A stretch of 64,000 nt of DNA from Tardiphaga robiniae (GCF_001618955.1 NZ_LVYV01000045.1:1-64000); one strand, 5' to 3'; numbered from the stretch's first letter, positions 8,615 to 18,554 are shown. The notes: generated by a model not told the origin, from the sequence alone. Program-made: numbers and translations.

Positions 8615-10984
8615 ATGGCCCAATTCACTGCTCCCTGCCCGCCGCGTGAAGGCGACATTAGCCGCCGCAGCGTCCTGCAGGGTGCTGTTGCGCTTGGGGC
8701 GCTCGGACCCGTCCGAGCCGCAGACGTGGTGCCTCATGCCGCCATCGCAGTCGACCACAAAAGCCAAGTGAGCAAGCCAATGACCTCTTACATCGGTACT
8801 GCGACCTCGCGCATTGACGGACACGCGAAGGTGACCGGCGGGGCTAAATACGCCGCCGAATTCAACGTGCCTGGCCTCGTCCACGCTTTCGTTGTCGCAT
8901 CGACCATCGCTAAAGGACGCATCTTGCGTATCGATGCGAGCGAGGCGCTCCGCGTGGAGGGCGTAATCGATGTGCTGACGCACGAAAAACGGCCGCGCAT
9001 GGCCGATACCGATCAAGCTTACAAAGACGATGTGGCGCCGGAGGGCACGCCGTTCCGGCCGCTTTATGACGGCAGGATCCTATTCAACGGACAACCGGTG
9101 GCCCTTGTGCTTGCGGAAAGGTGGGAGATCGCGCGCTTAGCCGCCTCGCTGGTGCACGTGGAGTACGAACAGGAAGCGCACGTCACGGACCCGTACCGTC
9201 AGCGTGAAGCCGCCTTCGTATTGCCGGAGCCGGCGAAATCGCGGGGCAATGCAGCAGAGGCCTTTGCCGCGGCCGATGTGCGCCACCAAGGCGAGTATCA
9301 CGTCCCGATCGAACATCACAATCCCATGGAACCGTTTGCGTCGACGGTGACATGGGACGGCGGCGGCAAGCTGACGGTCTATGACAAGACCCAAGGTGTG
9401 CAGAACGTTCAGCGCTATGTGTGCAGCATATTCGACATGAATCCGGACGATGTGCGCGTCGTATCGCCATTTGTTGGTGGGGCGTTCGGCTCGGGACTGC
9501 GTCCGCAATATCAAGTGGTCCTGGCCGTGCTTGCGGCACGCGCGCTGGAGCGCTCAGTCCGTCTCGTTCTGACGCGCCAGCAGATGTATTCGCTTGGTTA
9601 CCGACCCGCCATGATTCAACGAATTGAGTTGGGCGCGACTACCGGTGGAACGCTCAATGCGATCACGCACGATGCGATCACGGTGACGTCGCAATACGAA
9701 GACTTCTATCGGAACGAGACTACGTGGTCCGGCTTGCTCTACAAATCCGCTAATGCGCAGTACACGCACAAACTCACCCGACTCGATCTTCCGACATCAT
9801 GCGACATGCGCGGTCCGAGCGCTACGACTGGTGTCTATGCGCTCGAATCCGCGATGGACGAACTCGCGGTTGCACTTAGCCTTGACCCGCTAGAACTGCG
9901 TCTGCGGTGTTACTCGGATCGCGATCAGAACAACGGCGACGTGCCGTTCAGCAGCAAGAATTTGCGCGAATGCTACCGCCAAGGTGCGGAAATGTTTGGT
10001 TGGGAAAAGCGCAACCGCGAGCCCCGTTCGATGCGCGACGGCAGCGAGCTGGTCGGCTGGGGCATGGCGACAGGCGTCTGGGAAGCGCTACAGGTCCCGA
10101 TCACTGTCCGAATTAAGCTGACCGCGAACGGTCACGCTGAGGTGGCATGCGCAACCTCGGATATCGGCACGGGCACCTACACCATCATGGCCCAGGTAGC
10201 GGCCGACGCGCTCGGACTGCCGCTCGACAACATTAGTATCAAGCTTGGCGACTCCACACTCCCGCAATCGCCGGTAGAAGGTGGATCATGGATCGCGGCA
10301 TCGGTGTCAAACGGGATCGTGACGACAAGCAACGCGATCCGCGAGGAATTACTGCGTCTGGCGAAGCGAGTGCCGGATTCGCCGTTCGCAAATGCAACAA
10401 GCGACGAGGTCGCACTTGCGGACGGCAGGCTCGTGAGCCGGCTAGATGCGTCGCGCGCGATATCGATCGCGGACGTGATGCGGGTTGGCGCAGTCGACCG
10501 CATCGAACAGGAGAAATCCACCAGCTTTGCCAATGACGGAAAGCATGCGCACAACGCGCATTCTGCGCTCTTCGCTGAAGTGAAGGTGGACGAACAGCTT
10601 AGTGTCATCCGCGTTACCCGCATCGTGAGTGCGGTTGCGGCCGGGCGAATCTTGAACCCCAAGACAGCGCACAGCCAGGTCATGGGCGGCGTGGTGTGGG
10701 GTATTGGAATGGCGCTGCACGAGGAGACGCTGATCGATCACAAGTTCGGTCGCATCATGAATGCCAACATCGCCGAATACCATGTCCCGGTAAATGCCGA
10801 CGTTCACGACATCAAGGTGATCTTCGTCGAGGAGCAGGATCACATCGTCAATCCGCTCGGCATCAAGGGTTTGGGTGAGATCGGTCTTGTCGGCGTCGCC
10901 GCGGCAATAGCCAATGCGATCTACCACGCGACCGGAAAACGAGTGCGCGATCTGCCGATTACATTAGATAAGTTGCAGCGCTGA
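8615..10984 (+). CDS. paoC: Molybdenum hydroxylase, molybdopterin-binding catalytic subunit with Tat-like N-terminal extension (PaoC/YagR type)
   Basis: The 789-residue product starts at an ATG following GAGGGCGCG. The aldehyde oxidase/xanthine dehydrogenase core starts at Met56 (MTSYIGTATSRIDGHAKVTG). From there to the end is 734 residues, matching the usual length of PaoC. Cofactor and active-site regions are visible: FVGGAFGSGL, MRGPSATTGVYALE, GTGTYTIMAQVAAD, VEGGSWIAASVSNG. The conserved catalytic-Glu motif near the C-terminus is GIKGLGEIGLVG. The first 55 residues are extra and contain SRRSVLQGAVALGALGPVRA, a twin-arginine-like signal. If genuine, the enzyme is exported through its large subunit. 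The substrate is probably an aldehyde or N-heterocycle. No XdhC/PaoD chaperone gene is adjacent. Confidence 0.92.
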   Translation: MAQFTAPCPPREGDISRRSVLQGAVALGALGPVRAADVVPHAAIAVDHKSQVSKPMTSYIGTATSRIDGHAKVTGGAKYAAEFNVPGLVHAFVVASTIAKGRILRIDASEALRVEGVIDVLTHEKRPRMADTDQAYKDDVAPEGTPFRPLYDGRILFNGQPVALVLAERWEIARLAASLVHVEYEQEAHVTDPYRQREAAFVLPEPAKSRGNAAEAFAAADVRHQGEYHVPIEHHNPMEPFASTVTWDGGGKLTVYDKTQGVQNVQRYVCSIFDMNPDDVRVVSPFVGGAFGSGLRPQYQVVLAVLAARALERSVRLVLTRQQMYSLGYRPAMIQRIELGATTGGTLNAITHDAITVTSQYEDFYRNETTWSGLLYKSANAQYTHKLTRLDLPTSCDMRGPSATTGVYALESAMDELAVALSLDPLELRLRCYSDRDQNNGDVPFSSKNLRECYRQGAEMFGWEKRNREPRSMRDGSELVGWGMATGVWEALQVPITVRIKLTANGHAEVACATSDIGTGTYTIMAQVAADALGLPLDNISIKLGDSTLPQSPVEGGSWIAASVSNGIVTTSNAIREELLRLAKRVPDSPFANATSDEVALADGRLVSRLDASRAISIADVMRVGAVDRIEQEKSTSFANDGKHAHNAHSALFAEVKVDEQLSVIRVTRIVSAVAAGRILNPKTAHSQVMGGVVWGIGMALHEETLIDHKFGRIMNANIAEYHVPVNADVHDIKVIFVEEQDHIVNPLGIKGLGEIGLVGVAAAIANAIYHATGKRVRDLPITLDKLQR

Positions 10985-11110
10985 TTTCTGCGGAGCTCGA
11001 GCCCAACAAAGCCGCCCGGGCTACACGCCTGACGGTCTCTTCGGCGCGGTGGGATATTGATTGATGGAACTAGCACCCCTGAGGCTGCTTGAGCCTTGCT
11101 GGAGGCAGGC

Positions 11111-11347
11111 ATGCGCGCGGGCACGGTAGCTTTAATCGCAGCATTGGCGGCCCTTCTCGGTGCTGCTGGCTGGTACGCGTACCAAGGCCTCATCGTGCCT
11201 GGCGAGCCCATGCCGCGGGATAGCTACATCGCGCTGACGATCGGTGTGGTTTTATCCATTATCGTCGGCGCCGGGTTGATGACCCTGCTCTTCTTTAGCA
11301 GTCGGCGCGGGTACGACGAGCCGCCTACTTTCAAGAAAGAGGATTGA
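11111..11347 (+). CDS. Small two-helix membrane protein
   Basis: The 78-residue product starts after GGAGGCAGGC. It has two helices (VALIAALAALLGAAGWYAYQ and IALTIGVVLSIIVGAGLMTL) and a polar tail ending RRGYDEPPTFKKED. It looks conserved in style with Bradyrhizobium hypothetical proteins. It is separate from the molybdenum operon by 126 bp. Confidence 0.65.
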   Translation: MRAGTVALIAALAALLGAAGWYAYQGLIVPGEPMPRDSYIALTIGVVLSIIVGAGLMTLLFFSSRRGYDEPPTFKKED

Positions 11348-11547
11348 AACCGACTGGCCAGCAAAAAGTCGCGGCTATCGTCAGGTCACCTGCCAGCACA
11401 GGGCAATGAGCCTCAACGTCGCCCCAGCCGTCGATTGCAAAGCTACACAGCTATGAGCGCTACCGAACCGGCAGACCACAAACCTCGGCATATAGTTGAC
11501 GTACAATTTGTTGGTGCGGCATCAGGTTCGGACCCGGGGATGGTTTA

Positions 11548-11784
11548 TTGGACCACGAAATCAAGAAGCCCGCTCGTCTGCAACGGCTTCACGGCCTATC
11601 GATCCAGGTGCGTCAGATTGTCATCGGTCGCCTAGATGACTTGCAGGCTTGGCGGGTTTCCACCCTGCTGCGCGATGCAACGACGCCGGCGGAGGCAGAC
11701 GAAGCGGAACGTCAACTAAAAGTCTGGGAATCACTAGCCCTGCAAGGAGAAGTCCGTGCAGGGTCTGAAAGAATTAGCTCATGA
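11548..11784 (+). CDS. Small hypothetical protein, TTG start
   Basis: The 78-residue helical product (VRQIVIGRLDDLQAWRVSTL, TTPAEADEAERQLKVWESLA) starts at a TTG. The stop overlaps the next ATG as ATGA, which supports both reading frames and implies a two-gene unit. No domain is recognised. Confidence 0.5.
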   Translation: MDHEIKKPARLQRLHGLSIQVRQIVIGRLDDLQAWRVSTLLRDATTPAEADEAERQLKVWESLALQGEVRAGSERISS

Positions 11785-11933
11785 TGGTTTATCAAGAAAA
11801 CATCGCGCCGCCGACACCGCTGCCGTCAACCGACGACGAGACGACAAAATTAAAACTGAAGGTGGCCGCTGACGAAGATCGTTGGGTCAAAAACTTCATT
11901 GACCGTTTGACGGGCGCTCTTCGGGGTACTTAA
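11781..11933 (+). CDS. 50-residue hypothetical protein
   Basis: It starts at ATGATG overlapping the previous stop. The product is short, charged and without membrane segments (IAPPTPLPSTDDETTKLKLK, DEDRWVKNFIDRLTGALRG). Translational coupling to the gene before it is the main support. Confidence 0.5.
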   Translation: MMVYQENIAPPTPLPSTDDETTKLKLKVAADEDRWVKNFIDRLTGALRGT

Positions 11934-11961
11934 GGCATCGAACAAGAGGCTAGCCACAGCG

Positions 11962-12144
11962 TCAGGTCCTGACCGCAAAGCGTTCGCTGGTATTGCACTT
12001 CGTGCATTCGAAGGTCCGCACGTCCATGCCCGGTGCAGTAGGCTCAATGGAGTCAAGCCGCATAGGTGTGCCGCATTTAGAGCAAGGCAGGATTCCGATT
12101 TCAGCGCGGCTGAATAGTGGATTTGGATGGATTGATGACATCAT
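11962..12144 (-). CDS. Zinc-ribbon small protein
   Basis: The 60-residue product has two CxxC knuckles, CSKCGTPMRL and CTKCNTSE, spaced about 25 residues apart as in a zinc ribbon. Between them is the acidic segment DSIEPTAPGMDVRTFE. GGGGGAAGC lies just before the ATG. Proteins of this type are common and often multicopy in Bradyrhizobium genomes; the role is unknown, possibly nucleic-acid or protein binding. Confidence 0.75.
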   Translation of the reverse strand: MMSSIHPNPLFSRAEIGILPCSKCGTPMRLDSIEPTAPGMDVRTFECTKCNTSERFAVRT

Positions 12145-12334
12145 GCTTCCCCCTATTGGGCGGGAGCATTCGAGGACTCTCAGTCACCGGTAAAGACCAC
12201 GAAGGGGCCGGTGATGGATGGAACTAGACGCCTCATAGGTCCGGTTGTCGGCTCAGTTCAAATTAGGCCACTGCCTACTTGCGCCCATCGTCCGGGTTCC
12301 GTCGCTGAAACTAATGCAATCTTCTCAACTAAGC

Positions 12335-12589
12335 TCAGAGGGATTCGTAGAGGGACCGTAGGCTCGCCGTAGCGACCGCTGCCAACATGACGGCCAACGC
12401 CGCGGCGAGTTCCGCCTCTTGCCTTTGGTCATGCGTGTCTGTCCACCATTGACCGATTCTGCTCTGCATATCCGATCCCGGCAATACGCTCTTGAGGAAT
12501 ATCTGCTCATCCGCTTTGCTGAGGAATGCGCGGGCTTTCCATGATGATCGCGGCGATAACGGCAGTGGCACTAATTGCGACAGCAGCAT
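12335..12589 (-). CDS. Doubtful hypothetical protein
   Basis: An 84-residue reading directly downstream of, and overlapping by 19 bp, the Myb-like gene. The C-terminal half (QEAELAAALAVMLAAVATAS) could be a helix; the N-terminal half looks non-coding. It might start at the internal ATG at about 12469. Kept only because it continues a compact minus-strand cluster. Confidence 0.25.
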   Translation of the reverse strand: MLLSQLVPLPLSPRSSWKARAFLSKADEQIFLKSVLPGSDMQSRIGQWWTDTHDQRQEAELAAALAVMLAAVATASLRSLYESL

Positions 12590-12861
12590 TTCTGCTGTCC
12601 GTCGCGTGGCTTTAAAGGCCTAACCGGCAGCTGACCACCAATGGAAGTATACCTTATGGCTTCCGCCTCTAACGCACGCTGCCGTTTGCGCGTCTCTCCC
12701 GTTGTAGGCAATGAGATCCCCAATCGGTTCGCCTGACGTCTGACGGCCTGCACATTACGTTTCATGGCCGCAGCAATTTTGATCGGCGATGCCCCCGCTT
12801 CAGCCATGGCTTTAAGTTTTTCACTTTCTTCGGCCGACCAAGGCCGGATTAGCGGCATCAT
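12571..12861 (-). CDS. Small Myb/SANT-like helix-turn-helix protein
   Basis: The 96-residue product begins with a tryptophan-led HTH: RPWSAEESEKLKAMAEAGAS then PIKIAAAMKRNVQAVRRQAN, the pattern of Myb/SANT or GcrA-like DNA-binding helices. Three consecutive start codons (GTG at 12864, then ATG at 12861 and 12858) overlap the stop of the upstream gene. The operon order from the stress promoter is DUF3606 protein, hypothetical, this protein. Related small genes occur at 31206 and 35464, with a decayed copy at 36381. Confidence 0.65.
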   Translation of the reverse strand: MMPLIRPWSAEESEKLKAMAEAGASPIKIAAAMKRNVQAVRRQANRLGISLPTTGETRKRQRALEAEAIRYTSIGGQLPVRPLKPRDGQQKCCCRN

Positions 12862-13094
12862 CACTCATACTCCACCAATCGAAGCGGCGTCTTTTCCCTA
12901 TGGCGCTCGTAGGCTGCAATCGCCTGGTTCGACAGCAGCAGAGGACTGACGACCCCCTGCCCGATCTGGCACGCGACATACTTCCCGATAAATTCAAACG
13001 CTTCTTGCGGATAGGGCAAGCGCCCAACCCCCGCGAGGTAATCCAGCGCGATCTTTACGGATTGCTCGTGCAGGGATTCCGCTGACTGGCTCAG
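12861..13094 (-). CDS. Hypothetical protein, probably started from CTG
   Basis: The frame is clearly coding (SVKIALDYLAGVGRLPYPQE, AFEFIGKYVACQIGQGVVSP, LLLSNQAIAAYERHREKTPL). It has no ATG, GTG or TTG between the previous gene and that segment. A CTG at 13094 overlaps the DUF3606 stop as CTGA, in the position where coupled genes here have ATGA. Either CTG is used, or an original ATG has mutated. The product would be 77 residues. The stop overlaps the next gene's start region. Function unknown. Confidence 0.6.
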   Translation of the reverse strand: MSQSAESLHEQSVKIALDYLAGVGRLPYPQEAFEFIGKYVACQIGQGVVSPLLLSNQAIAAYERHREKTPLRLVEYE

Positions 13095-13264
13095 GCTGCC
13101 AGCTCCTTGCGAACTGCGGCGGCTGAGTTGCCGACCTTGTCGACCGTCTTCTGCAGCTTGTCTTTGTCCACGCCGAGCTCCTTGGTCCAGTACTTGACCT
13201 CGTGCGCCTCGTGCATGTTGATCTTGCTGCGATCGGGCTGACCTTTATTCGTCAGATCGTCCAT
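13091..13264 (-). CDS. DUF3606 small protein
   Basis: The 57-residue product reads MDDLTNKGQPDRSKINMHEA, then HEVKYWTKELGVDKDKLQKT and DKVGNSAAAVRKELAA. The features of DUF3606 are the D..KINxxxxxEVxYWxxxLG core and the VG.....V...L end. These tiny proteins are common in rhizobia, frequently under general stress control. A perfect EcfG-type promoter lies 30-55 bp upstream. First gene of a minus-strand operon. Confidence 0.85.
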   Translation of the reverse strand: MDDLTNKGQPDRSKINMHEAHEVKYWTKELGVDKDKLQKTVDKVGNSAAAVRKELAA

Positions 13265-13293
13265 GGCGTCCTCCAGTGCTTGATGCCTAAAGG

Positions 13294-13318
13294 AACGAAT
13301 TTCTGACCCTCTTGTTCC
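13294..13318 (-). promoter_or_regulatory. EcfG (general stress sigma) promoter of the DUF3606 operon
   Basis: On the minus strand GGAAC (13318-13314) and CGTT (13297-13294) are separated by exactly 16 bases. This is the consensus known for the alphaproteobacterial EcfG/PhyR general stress response. It lies about 30 bp before the ATG of the DUF3606 gene. Confidence 0.75.
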
Positions 13319-13325
13319 AGCGTGG

Positions 13326-13438
13326 TCAGTATGGCGGATGGCAGCAATAGGCCGGGAAGTCGAGCTCGTTGCGGTATTGATGCCGGCCTTCTAAAGGCAC
13401 GAGGTGTCTTTTTGCCGCCGCTTGATCTGCACGCGCAT
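13326..13438 (-). pseudogene. Possible frameshifted small gene
   Basis: From an ATG at 13438 the frame reads MRVQIKRRQKDTS and stops. Shifting by one base gives VPLEGRHQYRNELDFPAYCC and a TGA at 13326. The two pieces join naturally, suggesting a ~37-residue gene with one lost base. Evidence is limited to coding appearance. Confidence 0.3.
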
Positions 13439-13454
13439 GCGCGCGAATCGGCGC

Positions 13455-13670
13455 TTACGTGAGTCCCATGGCAACACGTTGGCCACGGCGAATGAACTTT
13501 GGGTTGAGTGGCGGGTTGAGACGTATGCCCAAGCGCACACGGACATCGGCTCCTATGGGCCTCCAACCTTCCCAGTCGGAATCCTGCTCGCAGATGATGC
13601 CGGCAATGCCGATGGCCGGAAATTCCAAGACCGGCCCATTTCGTCCGATCAAGAAATCGGCGAGCGACAA
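13455..13670 (-). CDS. Small hypothetical protein
   Basis: The 71-residue product (MSLADFLIGRNGPVLEFPAI, GIAGIICEQDSDWEGWRPIG, ADVRVRLGIRLNPPLNPKFI) has mixed alpha/beta character. It is more protein-like than the Met/Arg-rich reading on the opposite strand. No family is recognised. Confidence 0.45.
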   Translation of the reverse strand: MSLADFLIGRNGPVLEFPAIGIAGIICEQDSDWEGWRPIGADVRVRLGIRLNPPLNPKFIRRGQRVAMGLT

Positions 13671-13739
13671 GGAGCGTGCTCACTCTGCGAAAGCGACGCT
13701 CCGTAAATCATTGCAGAAGCAGCGAGCTATGCAGCGCGG

Positions 13740-13955
13740 CTAGCTGTTGCGCTGAAGGTCGTTCTGCCGAAGGAACGAGAGGCCATGCACCGTAAGGCGG
13801 TGATGATCGGTCTCCCCTTCACCGTGCAGCTGGTCAAGATGCTGGGAAAGCTGGGCGCGGACGCCCGGTGCTTCCGAATGTCCTGAGAGGGCGCCATAAA
13901 TATTGATGGCGCGGTCGACGGCTGGGATGTTCATGGCGAGCTTTCTGATGGTCAT
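13740..13955 (-). CDS. Small hypothetical protein
   Basis: The 71-residue product (NIPAVDRAINIYGALSGHSE, VRAQLSQHLDQLHGEGETDH, HRLTVHGLSFLRQNDLQ) is soluble and helix-rich. The pattern is familiar from Bradyrhizobium hypothetical proteins, but no function is known to me. Confidence 0.55.
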   Translation of the reverse strand: MTIRKLAMNIPAVDRAINIYGALSGHSEAPGVRAQLSQHLDQLHGEGETDHHRLTVHGLSFLRQNDLQRNS

Positions 13956-14032
13956 AGCTACCCGTTCACCGTCGCCATGTGCGACAGTTGTCTGGAGTCA
14001 AGCCCCGTTACTTCCGATCGTTCCGAAGTTTC

Positions 14033-14257
14033 TCAGTTCTCGGTCGTATCCAGGGGGGATCTTACCGGATGATGGATCGAGTTCGCATTCAGCCAGTCCT
14101 CGTTGTCTGCAGCTGAGATCCAGTAGTGTGCCATCTGTAAAAGCCGGAGAGCTTCAGCTTGGTCCGTGGCTTCTTTTGCCTGTCTCGCTGCATCGGATGC
14201 CATCAACCGAAACGACGTACCTTGGCGCATTTTCGCTCTCCATTTCAGCGAAAACAT
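14033..14257 (-). CDS. Small helical hypothetical protein
   Basis: The 74-residue product (FRLMASDAARQAKEATDQAE, ALRLLQMAHYWISAADNEDW) consists mostly of amphipathic helix. An internal ATG at 14230 is an alternative start. Similar short proteins with a repeated-Ala/Glu helix and a Trp-containing end are frequent in Bradyrhizobium. Function unknown. Confidence 0.6.
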   Translation of the reverse strand: MFSLKWRAKMRQGTSFRLMASDAARQAKEATDQAEALRLLQMAHYWISAADNEDWLNANSIHHPVRSPLDTTEN

Positions 14258-14339
14258 AAGCGACTGTTGCGCGAAAGGTTTCTTCGACGGACAAAGGACT
14301 TATGAGATCCGGCTCCAGTGAGGAGCCGGACATATAGCC

Positions 14340-14528
14340 TCAGAAATCATGCTCTGCTTCGACGTTAACAACAGATTTGGCCAGCGCGGTCAACGCAACG
14401 TCAATGGCCTTCTCTTCTTTCAGCGTTGCATCGAGAAGCGAGACAGCATCTGGCATCCCATGAATAAGCCGCCCCAGCTCACCGGGGCCTGCAACGCGCG
14501 ATTTCTTTCCAAGACGCGATGACCGCAT
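14340..14528 (-). pseudogene. C-terminal remnant of a DUF892 (YciE-like ferritin-fold) gene
   Basis: The end of this frame, DAVSLLDATLKEEKAIDVAL followed by TALAKSVVNVEAE, matches the last helix and tail of DUF892 proteins. Compare LTTNLNEEKAANTKLNTIAL in the intact copy at 28854-29363. The first ~120 residues expected for the family are absent upstream, and the N-terminal 20 codons here look random. It is therefore a truncated relic rather than a 62-residue gene. Confidence 0.55.
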
Positions 14529-14858
14529 TCACCCAGCGCTAAGGTTCACCCGCGCCCTGTCGGGGCAAACGAGAAAAGGGCCCCCCTGAGGGGAGCCTTT
14601 TGATTTGAAGAGCAACGCGCTCAGCGGTGGCCGTGGTGCATTCCACGATGCATGTGACCATGGACGTCAGCAATGCGTCGCCGCCTTTTTTCTTTCCTCA
14701 CTCATGAATTGGAACGGAAGCACGAAGAGCATTGCGGCAACTGATATTGCCTTCATTCCTCCCTACGTTTTCGATCAGCGTAGACCATCCCATTGCTGGT
14801 GAAATTCAAAGCAGGCCCCTGCGCTCGAAACAGACCATTCCATGCCGTCACATAAGAG
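14529..14858. other. Intergenic region between the DUF892 remnant and katE
   Basis: No credible gene. A very short minus-strand frame at about 14625-14700 ends in a His-rich tail (DVHGHMHRGMHHGHR). It may be the relic of one of the small His-rich secreted proteins common in this group. The region also holds a terminator-like hairpin. Confidence 0.4.
14572..14601. terminator. Bidirectional terminator-like hairpin
   Basis: AAAAGG and GCCTTTT-type arms flank a C4/G4 stem with a small mismatch and a TGA loop. The arms end in A4 and T4 tracts, so it could stop transcription on either strand. Confidence 0.5.
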
Positions 14859-16985
<2,127 letters not shown>

Positions 16986-17031
16986 GTGGGTCCCGCTCTC
17001 TCTCTCGAAGGATTCAAAACTGCGGCGTTCC

Positions 17032-17056
17032 AACTGAACCGGCAGTCATCCGTTCC
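17032..17056 (-). promoter_or_regulatory. Near-consensus EcfG promoter upstream of katE
   Basis: On the minus strand GGAAC (17056-17052) is followed after 16 bases by AGTT (17035-17032). This is one mismatch from the EcfG -10 element CGTT. It sits 47 bp before the katE ATG. Spacing and position are right, but the mismatch lowers confidence. Confidence 0.4.
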
Positions 17057-17220
17057 GGGGGCGACCATCGATTCTGCGGTCGAATCCTCCGCATACCCAA
17101 AGGCGCAATGCACCTTGCTTCTCGGCTGCAAAGAGGTCCGCATCGACGGCCGAATAGCGATCCACCGGTCTCGTCGCGGTCGCGAGCGCACAGCAACTAA
17201 CTGATCGACACAGGAGACTT

Positions 17221-17250
17221 AAAAAACGCCGCCGGTCCCCCGGCGGCGTT
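17221..17250 (-). terminator. Rho-independent terminator after the 22-residue peptide gene
   Basis: A perfect GC-rich stem (AACGCCGCCGG / CCGGCGGCGTT) with a four-base loop, followed on the minus strand by a run of T. It lies 10 bp after the stop of the tiny gene at 17260 and separates it from katE. Confidence 0.85.
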
Positions 17251-17259
17251 TCGTTCATA

Positions 17260-17328
17260 TCACCTGAGTAACAGAATCAGGATGATCAGCGGGATCGGAA
17301 TTCCAAGTAGCCATAGCAGAATAGGCAT
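17260..17328 (-). CDS. 22-residue hydrophobic membrane peptide
   Basis: The entire product is one membrane helix: it starts MPILLWLLGIPIPLIILILL and ends in Leu-Arg. It is supported by AAGGAGAG at the right distance before the ATG, by following the previous gene's stop at 10 bp, and by a strong terminator just after it. Tiny peptides of this composition are seen in Rhizobiales genomes. It may interact with the larger membrane protein encoded in the same operon. Confidence 0.75.
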   Translation of the reverse strand: MPILLWLLGIPIPLIILILLLR

Positions 17329-17338
17329 TATTCTCTCC

Positions 17339-18175
17339 TTATCGCTTGCGACGCGTTTTCCAAGTTCCGTCTCGAAGCCCACCACCCTCGGTCGCCGCCA
17401 AGCTCGCAGAGAAAGCGCCGATCAGTAGTGAAGCCGTGAGCCAAAAGGCGAGCTGAATCGCAGCCTTGCGAGCAGTATCGGCTGAGGCCTTGGCGTCATT
17501 GATGACTTCGGTAACGCGCTTGTCCGCGTCGGGTTCGCTCAAACCGGTGCGAGCGGCCACGACTTTATTGACGTAAGCGCGATCGGCAGGCTTCAGCTCA
17601 CCGGCTCGGAGGCTAGAGGCCATTATGCGGGACAGTTCACCGCGCGCGTCAGCACTGTTGCCATCGCCGGAGGGTGTCGATGGACGCAATAGTGCGTCGA
17701 TGTAGCCTTCGGCCGGTCCCGCCTGCGCCGCAGACGCGGTCGCACCGGCAGAGGCTCCTAACGTCACGCCGCTTAAAACGGTCGTCGCTGGCGAAGCCAG
17801 GAGTACTGCACCGAGCACCGTTGCAAATGCCCATGCCAGAAACCCATGCGCGGTGTCGCGGAAATAGACTTCATCCGAATGAACGCCAATCCAGCGCGAC
17901 CGCAGACGACCAGCGAGATATCCGCCGATCGACGAAGAGATCATCGCGATGACGATCAGATAAATTCCCGTAGTGATTTTGAATGTCGTAGCCGATACAC
18001 CGGAGGACCAGGGCGACACGACAGACAAGCCAAGCCCTGTTCCGAAAGCGATAAGAACGAGTGTCAACGCGAGCGAGACGACGGCACCAGCCGCGACTGC
18101 AGCCCACGAGACACCAGCAACTGAAGGCTCGTCTAGGCCAGGGGCAGCCGGCTGCACGACAACAGTATCAATCAT
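17339..18175 (-). CDS. Conserved membrane protein, four predicted helices, unknown function
   Basis: The 278-residue product has helices at about 22-45 (AAVAAGAVVSLALTLVLIAF), 65-88 (IYLIVIAMISSSIGGYLAG), 112-135 (AWAFATVLGAVLLASPATTV) and 248-270 (LAFWLTASLLIGAFSASLAA). Between helices 3 and 4 is a long Ala/Gly/Glu-rich soluble segment. This arrangement is well known among Bradyrhizobium hypothetical proteins. The TAA overlaps the ribosome site of the 22-residue peptide, so the two form an operon. A start at 18226 is possible but lacks a ribosome site. Confidence 0.75.
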   Translation of the reverse strand: MIDTVVVQPAAPGLDEPSVAGVSWAAVAAGAVVSLALTLVLIAFGTGLGLSVVSPWSSGVSATTFKITTGIYLIVIAMISSSIGGYLAGRLRSRWIGVHSDEVYFRDTAHGFLAWAFATVLGAVLLASPATTVLSGVTLGASAGATASAAQAGPAEGYIDALLRPSTPSGDGNSADARGELSRIMASSLRAGELKPADRAYVNKVVAARTGLSEPDADKRVTEVINDAKASADTARKAAIQLAFWLTASLLIGAFSASLAATEGGGLRDGTWKTRRKR

Positions 18176-18554
18176 TGTGAAATTCCCATTGGAGCGGCTC
18201 CGGAATAGATACCGATGCCCACACAATGTGCAGCCGAACGCATAGTTCCGCCCGGACTTAGCAAATGGGTGTCCCCACTCGGACGCCTTCTACAAAGGTG
18301 TCGCTAGACAGAGTCGTGGCAGCCCAAACTACTCGATGAACCCAGGATAGACTTTGTTGAAGAGCACGGTCCGCGCGTGGGAAATGTGCAGCGCGCTATG
18401 CCTGTCGAGATGTGTAAGCCGACGCCATCCTCTCGGACGAGAGAAGCACGATCCACTACGAAGATCCTAACGAACCGCGCATGGGACTCGAGGCTATCGG
18501 TCGGCCCGATAGATGAAGGTCGACAAAATGGAAGAGCCGCCCACTGAGGCGACC
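18176..18554. other. Intergenic region
   Basis: About 380 bp with no credible gene and no terminator recognised. It must contain the promoter of the membrane protein/peptide operon on the minus strand. I searched for GGAAC-N16-CGTT here and found no match. Confidence 0.4.

Noticed and set aside
14625..14700. Short His-rich minus-strand frame (DVHGHMHRGMHHGHR)
   Set aside because: Only about 25 codons from a GTG without a ribosome site; may be the tail of a lost gene, not annotated as one.
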